Source of the DNA: Microlunatus kandeliicorticis
Lineage (GTDB): Bacteria > Actinomycetota > Actinomycetes > Propionibacteriales > Propionibacteriaceae
Length of the DNA: 64,000 nucleotides
Direction of reading: 5' to 3'
Assembly (NCBI RefSeq): GCF_014137855.1
Contig: NZ_JACGWT010000003.1
Coordinates: 186,001-250,000, forward strand
The notes beneath the pieces are model-generated. The model worked only from the letters and a program-made list of their open reading frames with translations. It searched no databases and was not told the origin of the DNA. How positions within the stretch are numbered: position 1 is the stretch's first letter; the number at the start of each line of letters is the position of its first letter. Shown one piece after another: positions 1-8,701 of this stretch. The position numbers were made by a program, and so were the translations under genes.

Positions 1-679
1 GGAAGTCCGCGCCCTTGCCGGTGTGGCCAGGGACGATGTCGTCGATCACGGTGCCGTCGTGGGCGGTCGCGACCTCGCAGACCGCGCGGAACTCGTCCTC
101 GGTGCCGAACGCCTCGTCGATGTTCGTGCTGATCCGGTCGAAGTGGCCGTCGACGCTGGGGGTGAACTCCCAGCCGCTGATGCCGCCGGCGGCCTTGACC
201 GGCCCGGTGTGGACGCCGTCGATGCCGATCTGCTGGAAGACCGACCACAGGTCCTCGTCACCCAGGGTGCCCAGGAAGGAGCACCCGGGCTTGGTGATCA
301 TCGAGATCGGGTAGGCGGTGAACCAGACGGAGGTCTTCTCGATCGCCGCCCGCGGGTCGGGGTTGGCAAACGGGTTCTGCCACATGCTGCCCTGGCCGGA
401 GAACTGGCCGGCGATCTTCTTGGCGTCGGCCAGCATCGACTCGTCGGTCAGCCACTCGACGTAGTCGGGGTTGTCGCCGCTCGGCTTGCCGGTCCGCCCG
501 GACTTGGGCCGGATCGGGAACAGCCCGCGGAGCCGGGCCCGTGGACGGAGCCGGCGCGGCCGGGCGGGATAGAACTGCTCGGCGTAGGTGATCTCGCTCG
601 GCTCGTGGCCCTCGGGGTTGTCCGGCCCGTCGTCGACCGCCGTCTCGCGGTCGGTCACGACGTCGTCGTCCTTCGCCAC
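1..679 (-). CDS. GH13-like alpha-glucan enzyme, 5' part only
   Basis: The gene runs off the left edge, so only about 226 N-terminal residues are present. The GTG start at 679 has a good ribosome site (GAGGAG, 5 nt away). After an acidic N-terminus there is a stretch with a GH13 barrel pattern: TPSVDGHFDRI, then FGTEDEF, then a region resembling conserved region I (DDIVPGHT, where typical members read DxVxNH). That places it near the alpha-amylase/trehalose synthase superfamily. The classical TreS segment around the first barrel strands is not recognisable, so the subfamily and substrate (maltose, trehalose or glycogen-derived) are open. The catalytic residues lie outside the window. Confidence 0.55.
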   Translation of the reverse strand, partial: MAKDDDVVTDRETAVDDGPDNPEGHEPSEITYAEQFYPARPRRLRPRARLRGLFPIRPKSGRTGKPSGDNPDYVEWLTDESMLADAKKIAGQFSGQGSMWQNPFANPDPRAAIEKTSVWFTAYPISMITKPGCSFLGTLGDEDLWSVFQQIGIDGVHTGPVKAAGGISGWEFTPSVDGHFDRISTNIDEAFGTEDEFRAVCEVATAHDGTVIDDIVPGHTGKGADF

Positions 680-881
680 TGGTTCTCCTCGTCGCGGTCG
701 GGGCCGGTCCGGGTCGTCGCGTCAACGCGGCCGCCGGGCCACGCACGCACGAAAAACTAGTGCACGACCGCCGGAGGATGAGACGCCACCCGGCCAGCGA
801 ACGCCCGGGATCAGCGCAGTCGCGGCTCAGTGGGGCGGCGGCTCGCGCAGCATCAGCGCCTCCGGCAGGGCTCCGGCGCGC

Positions 882-1553
882 TCAGTGGCCGGCCTCCGCG
901 GTCAGCCGGCGCTCGCCGCGGGCGCCGTAACGGGCCGACCAGACGACCAGCACGGTGATCAGCACCGGGGTCAGCAACGGCGAGACGGTGGCCATCACGG
1001 GCACCGGCAGGGTGAGCACCAGCGGGATCCGCAGCGCCGCCTCGGCGAGGAAGGCCACGCCCCAGACCACCGACATCACCCGGAACATCCGGCGGAACCC
1101 GGCGCTGGTCCGCCACAGCCCGTCCCACTCCTCGCGCTCGGCTCGGGTGGGCGCGGAGAAGCGCTGCGAGGCGTAGTACATCAGGGGCTTCCCGACCAGG
1201 CAGGTGACCAGGAAGATCAGCCCGCTGATCCCGGTGCCGAAGGACTCCTTGACCAGCAGGAAGCGGGCGCTGCCGGTGACGAAGGAGAGCCCCAGCCCGA
1301 TGGCGAACGTGCTCAGCATGAACACCGAGAACGCGTCCACCTCGCGGCGCCGGACGATCACGTACGCCGCCCGCAGCCCGGCCACCACCGTCGCGGCGAG
1401 CAGGGCGACGTAGTCGCTGGTGCCGAGCCAGTGCAGCACCAGGTAGGTGCCGACCGACAGCCCGGCGTCGAGGAACAGGGTGCGGAAGGTGTCGCCGAGC
1501 TTGTGCTGCGGAGAGGTCTCGGTCGGGTCCTCCGGGCGGGCGGGCTCGGTCAT
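882..1553 (-). CDS. VC0807-family integral membrane protein
   Basis: This protein of about 223 residues has a charged N-terminus and about six hydrophobic segments, starting at LFLDAGLSVGTYLVLHWLG. The segment GKPLMYYASQRF followed by a region of RMFRVMSVVWG type is what I associate with the VC0807 family, whose function is unknown. I chose the ATG at 1553 (GGAG 8 nt upstream). Upstream in-frame ATGs at 1598 and 1619 fall close to or inside the operator. It diverges from a PadR regulator across a perfect palindrome, so it is probably that regulator's target. It may act in export or envelope stress, but this is inference from context. Confidence 0.72.
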   Translation of the reverse strand: MTEPARPEDPTETSPQHKLGDTFRTLFLDAGLSVGTYLVLHWLGTSDYVALLAATVVAGLRAAYVIVRRREVDAFSVFMLSTFAIGLGLSFVTGSARFLLVKESFGTGISGLIFLVTCLVGKPLMYYASQRFSAPTRAEREEWDGLWRTSAGFRRMFRVMSVVWGVAFLAEAALRIPLVLTLPVPVMATVSPLLTPVLITVLVVWSARYGARGERRLTAEAGH

Positions 1554-1608
1554 GGCAGCGGCTCCGGAAGGGCTGAGGGTGACAGCGGGTGATGTCATGA
1601 GTAGAATC

Positions 1609-1632
1609 TGACATGTCAATATTTACATGTCA
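1609..1632. promoter_or_regulatory. PadR-type operator, perfect inverted repeat
   Basis: TGACATGT-N8-ACATGTCA is a perfect 8+8 palindrome. It contains the ATGT-N8-ACAT core known for PadR-family operators. It lies in the divergent gap between the VC0807-like gene and the PadR gene and overlaps promoter elements for both directions: TTGACA on the minus strand and TTTACA on the plus strand. Confidence 0.85.
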
Positions 1633-1649
1633 AGGCCAGAACCTAGAGT
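1622..1649 (+). promoter_or_regulatory. Promoter of the padR-like gene
   Basis: TTTACA at 1622-1627 and TAGAGT at 1644-1649 are separated by 16 nt. The -35 box lies within the right arm of the PadR palindrome, which fits autorepression. Transcription would start about 30 nt before the GTG at 1688. Confidence 0.55.
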
Positions 1650-1687
1650 GGGCCGTCGTGGCCCACCGGGCCGGGGAGGGAGACACC

Positions 1688-2233
1688 GTGTCGTTGCGCT
1701 TCGCGCTGCTGGGGCTGCTCGACGTCCAACCGTCGAGCGGCTACGACCTCACCCAGCGATTCGCCCGCGGGATCGGCAGCTACGCCTGGAGCGCCAAGCA
1801 CAGCCAGATCTACCCCGAGCTCAGGAAGCTGACCGACGAGGGCCTGATCGAGATCACCGAGACGGGCGCGCGCGGTCGCAAGACCTACGCCCCCACCCCG
1901 GCCGGGCGCGAGGAGCTGCGCGGCTGGCTGCTCGGCAAGCCCAACGCCGGGGGCGCCCGGAACGAGTTCGTCCTCCGGCTGTTCCTGCTGTCCTCGCTCG
2001 AACCCGAGGAGGCGGTCGCGGTGCTCGACGGCACGCTCCGGTTCGCCCGCGAGCAGGAGGCGCTGCTCGAGCAGGAGTTCGCCGCCGCCGTCGCGGAGGC
2101 GGGCGTCCCCAGCGGCAGCTCGCCGGGGCTGGCGGCGCGGTACGGCATCCACAGCTACCGGGCGCTGGCCGAGTGGGCCGACTGGGCGCGGGCCGCGATC
2201 GCCGGCGACCCGACCTTCGGTCACCGTCGCTGA
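1688..2233 (+). CDS. PadR-family transcriptional regulator
   Basis: This protein of 181 residues has a PadR winged helix at the N-terminus (LRFALLGLLDVQPSSGYDL, then the recognition part HSQIYPELRKLTDEGLI and wing TGARGRKTYAPTPAGREEL). A helical C-terminal dimerisation region of PadR_C type follows. The GTG at 1688 is preceded by GGGAGGGAG with 5 nt spacing. An earlier in-frame ATG at 1613 lies inside the operator and would add residues without homology, so I rejected it. It probably represses itself and the divergent membrane protein, with release by an unknown ligand. Confidence 0.9.
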   Translation: MSLRFALLGLLDVQPSSGYDLTQRFARGIGSYAWSAKHSQIYPELRKLTDEGLIEITETGARGRKTYAPTPAGREELRGWLLGKPNAGGARNEFVLRLFLLSSLEPEEAVAVLDGTLRFAREQEALLEQEFAAAVAEAGVPSGSSPGLAARYGIHSYRALAEWADWARAAIAGDPTFGHRR

Positions 2234-2306
2234 CCTGGCGCTGCCCCGTCCTTTGGCGGTCGGGGCCGTCGTTCGCGCCGACGCGGACGGGCGCCGGAGT
2301 TCGTAA

Positions 2307-3770
<1,464 letters not shown>

Positions 3771-3833
3771 GGCCGCGTCACCGGGTGGCGCCGACCGCCT
3801 GTGCGAGCCTGCGATCTCGCTGGTCGCCGGACC

Positions 3834-4451
3834 TCAGTGGTGGGTGGTCAGCACGACCGCCCGGCGCGACCAGGCGTGGCCCTGCAACTGGTCGACCAGG
3901 AACCGGGCGACGTCGGCGCGGCTGATCCGCCACGGCCCCTGGGCGGCCACCGTCTCGGCGGCGCGGAAGTCGCCGACCGGCGGGTCGTCGGTCAGCCGGA
4001 CCGCCTGCGTCAGCGTCCAGTCCAGCGCGGCGCCCCGGACGGCCTCCTCGGCCTCCACCCGGTCGGCCCGGAGCTTGGCACTGCCGCGGACCCGTGACCA
4101 CCGCAGCCCGAGCGGGAGCTCGCGCCGGTCCAGCCCGGGACCGTAGGGCGCGAGGACCATCAGCCGCTCCGCCCCCGCGTGGGTGGCCGCCCCGACCACC
4201 GCGCGCGCGATCGGCGCTGCCACCGGCTGCCGGAGCGACCCGGCCAGGCTGATCACCGCCTGCTGGTCGTCGACCGCCCGGGCGAGCGCGTGCTTGTCGG
4301 TGACGTCGCCGCCGAGCACCCGAACCTGCTCGGGAGCCCCGAACCCGACCGGGTCACGGACCAGCACGGTGATCCGGTGACCGGCCCAGCGGGCGCGCTC
4401 GAGCACGTGGGCGCCGGTCCGTCCGGACGCGCCCAGGATCAGCAGCCGCAC
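3834..4451 (-). CDS. NAD(P)-binding atypical SDR (NmrA/BVR-B-like)
   Basis: This protein of 205 residues opens with a Rossmann motif, LLILGASGRTGAHVLERA, typical of atypical short-chain reductases that lack the YxxxK catalytic pair. The middle part has GGDVTDKHALARAVDDQQAVISLAG, where a residue-by-residue NAD(P)H contact is expected. The GTG at 4451 follows GGGGAG at about 8 nt. The frame stays open further upstream to 4763, but those residues come from the neighbouring DUF2277 gene read in another frame. Substrate is unknown; flavin-reductase-like or sensor roles are both seen in the family. Confidence 0.8.
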   Translation of the reverse strand: MRLLILGASGRTGAHVLERARWAGHRITVLVRDPVGFGAPEQVRVLGGDVTDKHALARAVDDQQAVISLAGSLRQPVAAPIARAVVGAATHAGAERLMVLAPYGPGLDRRELPLGLRWSRVRGSAKLRADRVEAEEAVRGAALDWTLTQAVRLTDDPPVGDFRAAETVAAQGPWRISRADVARFLVDQLQGHAWSRRAVVLTTHH

Positions 4452-4489
4452 TCCCCCGACTCCCCGATCCGGTCCGTGCCGACCCGGCC

Positions 4490-4765
4490 TCAGCCGGCCT
4501 GCGCGTAGCGCTTGGCCGCGCGGGCGCGGGCCTTGAGCGCCTCCTCCTCGCGGTTCTTCGGCGGTGCGCTGGTGGTCAGGTGCTCGAGCAGGTGCTGGGT
4601 GATGTGGGCGATCTCGTGGACGGCCTCGTCGAAGGCGGCGGCGTTGGCCTGGGAGGGCTTGGTGGTCCCGGCGACCTTGCGAACGTACTGGAGCGCGGCG
4701 GCGTGGACCTCGGCCGAGGTGGCCGGCGGCTCGAAGTTGTGCAGCGGGCGGATGTTTCGGCACAT
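4490..4765 (-). CDS. DUF2277 small protein
   Basis: This is a 91-residue protein with the family's hallmark start MCRNIRPLHNFEPPAT and a following helix containing AAALQYVRKVAG. It ends in a basic, alanine-rich tail. The N-terminal cysteine and arginine cluster is the conserved feature of DUF2277; its biochemical role is not known. The frame extends upstream to 4858, but the recognisable family sequence starts at the ATG at 4765. It is encoded just upstream of the SDR gene on the same strand and may be cotranscribed with it. Confidence 0.85.
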   Translation of the reverse strand: MCRNIRPLHNFEPPATSAEVHAAALQYVRKVAGTTKPSQANAAAFDEAVHEIAHITQHLLEHLTTSAPPKNREEEALKARARAAKRYAQAG

Positions 4766-4911
4766 GCCGGGGACCCTACTGCCGACCGACCCTCCGGCCC
4801 AGGGGTCACGGACCGCACAGGTCCCACAGCTACCTTGGAGCCATCTGAGAAGCCGCATCCAGCCACGCGTGCGGTCCGGCGCGTCCGCTCCACGTCTCGG
4901 AGGACCTGCTC

Positions 4912-6171
4912 ATCGACACCCCGACCACTCCGGCGTCCCGTCCGGCACCCCTGCCCGCCCGCGCCCGGCTGCTGCACATCGGCCTGGCCAAGACCGGCAC
5001 CACCGCGCTGCAACGAACCGCGCAGCGACGGCGCGACGCACTGCTCGACGCGGGCGTCCGCTACCCGGGCACGGCGACGAACCACCGCGAGGCGGTCTCG
5101 GCCCTGATGAGGCGCCGGTGGGGCTGGCCGGGTGCCGGCGCCTCGGTGCCCGATCGCCGGCACTGGGACGAGCTGCTGGCCGAGGTCGAGGCCGAACGCG
5201 ACCGCCGGATCTGGATCAGCCACGAGTTCGCCTCCGAGTCCGACGACGCGACGGCAGCCCGGTTCGCCGCCGAGCTCGGCCCGCGACTCGAGGTGGTGGT
5301 CACCCTCCGACCGTTCGCCGCCCTGCTCGGCTCGTCCTGGCAGCAGTACCTCAAGGCCGGCAGCGTGCACCGGTTCGAGGACTGGTTGGAACGCGTCCTC
5401 GCCGACCCGCCGGACACCACGGTCACGCCCACCTTCCACCGGCGCAACGACCAGGGCGGGGTGGTCCGGCGTTGGGCGGCGGCCGTCGGCGCCGACCACG
5501 TCACCGTGGTGGTCGCCGATCCTGGCCGGCCGCGGTTGCTGACCGACGCGTTCGAGGGGCTGCTCGACCTGCCGGCCGGGTTCCTGGCCGACGACGGGCT
5601 GGGCGGCCGGGACGCCAACCGCCGGCTGTCGGCCACGGAGTGCGAGCTGGTCCGCCAGCTCAACCTGGCCATCCGGGACCGCGGCGTGCACTGGGCCGAC
5701 TACGAACGGCTGGTCCGCGACGGCGCGGTCGCCCGGCTGCTCGACCAGCCGCCGCCTCCCGACGACGAGCTGGTGCTCCCCGGGTGGGCGGTCCGCGCGG
5801 CCGCCGAGCGCAGCGACCGGTACGCCGCCGAGGTCGCGGCCAGCGGCGTCCGGGTGGTCGGCGACCTCGACCTGCTCCGCACCGCTCCGCGGACCGGCCC
5901 GGGCACCGCCGCGGTGCCGGAGCTGGTGTCCGCCGAGCTCACCGGGGCCGCGCTGGCCGGGGTGGTGTCCGCGGCCCTCGGTCGCGGCGCGGAGTTCGAC
6001 GGGCCGGACCGGCCGGACCGCCGGCGCCGGGCCGAGGCGATCCTGTCGACGGTGGCCCTACCAGACATCGGACGTGTGCTCCTCGCGCGGTCCACGGGCG
6101 GGATCCGTCGTCGTGTCCGCCGCGCGACCGCCGGTATCGTCGCCCGCGGGCCGAGGACACGCCGGCCGTGA
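4912..6171 (+). CDS. PAPS-dependent sulfotransferase-like protein
   Basis: The protein starts well upstream of the first conventional codon (ATG 5107). In the same frame lies LLHIGLAKTGTTALQ at 4969-5013, a clear 5'-phosphosulfate-binding loop, so the reading frame must include it. No ATG, GTG or TTG occurs in frame between the stop at about 4847 and that loop. The best start is ATC at 4912, 7 nt after GGAGGA (4899-4904); CTG at 4906 is the alternative. This gives about 419 residues. Later parts (VVVTLRPFAALLGSSWQQYL) fit the 3'-phosphate-binding segment. It would transfer sulfate from PAPS to an unknown acceptor, perhaps a glycan or lipid. cysD starts 60 nt downstream. Confidence 0.75.
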   Translation: MDTPTTPASRPAPLPARARLLHIGLAKTGTTALQRTAQRRRDALLDAGVRYPGTATNHREAVSALMRRRWGWPGAGASVPDRRHWDELLAEVEAERDRRIWISHEFASESDDATAARFAAELGPRLEVVVTLRPFAALLGSSWQQYLKAGSVHRFEDWLERVLADPPDTTVTPTFHRRNDQGGVVRRWAAAVGADHVTVVVADPGRPRLLTDAFEGLLDLPAGFLADDGLGGRDANRRLSATECELVRQLNLAIRDRGVHWADYERLVRDGAVARLLDQPPPPDDELVLPGWAVRAAAERSDRYAAEVAASGVRVVGDLDLLRTAPRTGPGTAAVPELVSAELTGAALAGVVSAALGRGAEFDGPDRPDRRRRAEAILSTVALPDIGRVLLARSTGGIRRRVRRATAGIVARGPRTRRP

Positions 6172-6230
6172 GATCGACCGCCGGCACCCCTGCGACAGCG
6201 ACGGCCGAGGCAGCACCAGGACGGGAGACG

Positions 6231-7139
6231 ATGAGCGGACCCAGCCGGATCCTCAGTGAGCTGGCCGTCCTCGAGGCGGAGAGCATCCACATCATCCGCG
6301 AGGTCGCGGCCGAGATGAGCCGTCCCTGTCTGCTGTTCTCCGGGGGCAAGGACTCGATCGTGATGCTGCGGCTGGCCGAGAAGGCCTTCGCCCCGGCGCG
6401 GATCCCGTTCCCGGTCATGCACGTCGACACCGGGCTCAATTTCGACGAGGTGATCACGTTCCGCGACGACCGGGTGGCCGAGCTCGGGGTCGAGCTGGTG
6501 GTCGCCAGCGTCCCGGACGCGATCGCACGCGGCCTGGTGGCCGAGGAGCCGAACGGCTCGCGCAACCGGATCCAGACCCCGGTGCTGCTCGAGGCGGCGG
6601 AGGAGCACGGCTTCGACGCGCTGTTCGGCGGTGCCCGGCGCGACGAGGAGAAGGCCCGGGCCAAGGAGCGGATCTTCAGCTTCCGCGACGAGTTCGGCCA
6701 GTGGGACCCCAAGAACCAGCGACCCGAGCTGTGGAACCTCTACAACGGGCGGATCTTCCCCGGCCAGAGCATCCGGGTGTTCCCGCTGTCGAACTGGACC
6801 GAGCTCGACGTCTGGCGCTACATCGAGTCCGAGCAGCTGGCCGTGCCCGACCTCTACTTCGCCGCCGAGCGCGAGGTGGTCGAGCGCGGCGGGATGCTCT
6901 ACGCGGTGAATCGGTTCGTCGAGCCCCGCGACGGCGAGACCACCGAGAAGCGCTCGGTGCGCTACCGCACGATGGGGGACGCGAACCTGACCGCGGCGGT
7001 GCCGTCCGAGGCGGTCACGGTGGCCGACGTGATCACCGAGATCGAGACCACCCGGCTGACCGAGCGCGGGGCGACCCGCGGCGACGACAAGGTCAGCGAC
7101 ACCGCGATGGAAGACCGCAAGCGGGAAGGCTACTTCTGA
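6231..7139 (+). CDS. cysD: Sulfate adenylyltransferase subunit 2
   Basis: CysD, 302 residues, is the catalytic subunit of ATP sulfurylase, which makes APS from ATP and sulfate. The PP-loop SGGKDSIVMLRLAEKA lies near residue 37. GGARRDEEKARAKERIFSFRD and RPELWNLYNGR are conserved CysD segments, and the C-terminus ends in MEDRKREGYF as usual. The ATG at 6231 follows GGGAG. The frame is open far upstream into the sulfotransferase region, but homology begins here. The stop is 2 nt before cysN, so the two are translationally linked. Confidence 0.97.
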   Translation: MSGPSRILSELAVLEAESIHIIREVAAEMSRPCLLFSGGKDSIVMLRLAEKAFAPARIPFPVMHVDTGLNFDEVITFRDDRVAELGVELVVASVPDAIARGLVAEEPNGSRNRIQTPVLLEAAEEHGFDALFGGARRDEEKARAKERIFSFRDEFGQWDPKNQRPELWNLYNGRIFPGQSIRVFPLSNWTELDVWRYIESEQLAVPDLYFAAEREVVERGGMLYAVNRFVEPRDGETTEKRSVRYRTMGDANLTAAVPSEAVTVADVITEIETTRLTERGATRGDDKVSDTAMEDRKREGYF

Positions 7140-7141
7140 TC

Positions 7142-8401
7142 ATGACCGACCTCACCCGGATCGCCACCGCGGGATCGGTCGACGACGGCAAGTCCACCCT
7201 GATCGGGCGGCTGCTCTTCGACTCGAAGTCGCTGTTCACCGACCAGCTGGACGCGGTCGAGACCGCCAGCCGTCGCCGCGGCGACGACTACACCGACCTG
7301 GCGCTGCTCACCGACGGGCTGCGGGCCGAGCGCGAGCAGGGCATCACCATCGACGTCGCCTACCGCTACTTCGCCACCCCGCGGCGCCGGTTCGTGATCG
7401 CCGACACGCCAGGCCACATCCAGTACACCCGCAACATGGTGACCGGCGCCTCGACCGCCGACATCGCGGTGATCCTGGTCGACGTCCGCAAGGGCGTCTC
7501 CGAGCAGAGCCGCCGGCACGCGTTCCTCACCACGCTGCTCGGGGTGCCGCACCTGGTGGTGTGCGTCAACAAGATGGACCTGGTCGACTACTCCGAGGAG
7601 GCCTTCGAGGCGGTCTGCCGGGACTTCACCGCCTTCGCCTCGCGGCTCCGGGTCCGCGACCTGACCTTCGTCCCGGTGTCGGCCCTGCACGGCGACAACG
7701 TGGTCGACCGGTCCGAGCGGATGCCCTGGTACGAGGGCGCCCCGCTGCTCAGCCAGCTCGAGCACATGTACGTGGCCAGCGACCGCAACCTGGTCGACGT
7801 CCGGTTCCCAGTCCAGTACGTGATCCGGCCGCAGTCCAACACCCACCGTGACTACCGCGGGTACGCCGGCACGGTGGCCAGCGGGGTGCTCAAGGTCGGC
7901 GACCCGGTGGTCGCCCTCCCCAGCGGGTTCACCTCGACGGTGGCCGCGATCGAGACCGCCGACGGTCCGCTGACCGAGGCCTACCCGCCGATGGCGGTGA
8001 CCGTCCGGCTCGCCGACGACATCGACGTCAGCCGCGGCGACCTGCTCTGCCGGCCCAACAACGTCCCGCGCACCGACCAGAACCTCGACGCCCGGATCTG
8101 CTGGATGGACGAGGCCGCACCGCTGGTCCCGCGGAAGAAGTACGCGATCAAGCAGACCACCCGCTGGGGCCGCGCGATGGTCACCGAGGTCGCCTACCGG
8201 ATCGACGTCAACACCCTGCACCGCGACGAGACCGCCGACCGCCTCGACCTCAACGACATCGGCCGGGTCAAGCTCCGCACCACGGTGCCATTCTTCGTCG
8301 ACAACTACACCGACAACCGCGCCACCGGCTCGTTCATCCTGGTCGACGAGTCGACCAACCGCACCGTCGCCGCCGGCATGATCGAGGCCCACAAGAACTA
8401 G
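7142..8401 (+). CDS. cysN: Sulfate adenylyltransferase subunit 1 (GTPase)
   Basis: CysN, 419 residues, is the regulatory GTPase that drives APS synthesis by CysD. Visible motifs are the P-loop GSVDDGKST near residue 11, DGLRAEREQGITIDVAYRYF (switch I), DTPGHIQYTRNM (G3) and NKMD (G4), followed by EF-Tu-like domains II and III. The length stops at the end of domain III, so there is no fused APS kinase (CysC). No cysC or cysH is present in the window. A short hairpin overlaps and follows the stop codon (8401-8419). Confidence 0.97.
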   Translation: MTDLTRIATAGSVDDGKSTLIGRLLFDSKSLFTDQLDAVETASRRRGDDYTDLALLTDGLRAEREQGITIDVAYRYFATPRRRFVIADTPGHIQYTRNMVTGASTADIAVILVDVRKGVSEQSRRHAFLTTLLGVPHLVVCVNKMDLVDYSEEAFEAVCRDFTAFASRLRVRDLTFVPVSALHGDNVVDRSERMPWYEGAPLLSQLEHMYVASDRNLVDVRFPVQYVIRPQSNTHRDYRGYAGTVASGVLKVGDPVVALPSGFTSTVAAIETADGPLTEAYPPMAVTVRLADDIDVSRGDLLCRPNNVPRTDQNLDARICWMDEAAPLVPRKKYAIKQTTRWGRAMVTEVAYRIDVNTLHRDETADRLDLNDIGRVKLRTTVPFFVDNYTDNRATGSFILVDESTNRTVAAGMIEAHKN

Positions 8402-8635
8402 CCGCCACTCCGAGGCGGCAGCCCGCACACCGTGCGGTCCTCGGCCCACCCCCACCCGACGCAGGACGCCCAACGAGGAGACCGGGGCGCGCACCGGGTG
8501 TCGGGGGCGTGGTCGGGCGTCTGAGCGGAGCGCACGACGAGCCGGAGCAGGGCACCCGGGCCGAGCGCGCTCCGCGAGGCGGGCGGGACATCCGGTGCGG
8601 GGCCCGGTCTCCGGGAGCACCCCACGCGCACCGAG

Positions 8636-8701
8636 GCACTTCGACAGGCTCAGTGCACGTCCGCTTGGCTCAGTGCACGTCGGCCTGGCTCAGTGCGCGT
8701 C
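8636..8701. repeat. Palindromic repeat plus 20-bp tandem copies
   Basis: The first 21 nt (8636-8656) form GCACT-TCGACAGGCTC-AGTGC, a member of the dispersed palindrome family. From 8647 a 15-nt core, GGCTCAGTGCACGTC, recurs with a 20-nt period (8647, 8667, 8687); the third copy has one substitution. The third copy contains the stop codon and last codons of the DHA2 transporter gene. The rest of the 288-nt gap between cysN and this gene (8402-8689) has a small hairpin at its start and no credible gene. Confidence 0.8.
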
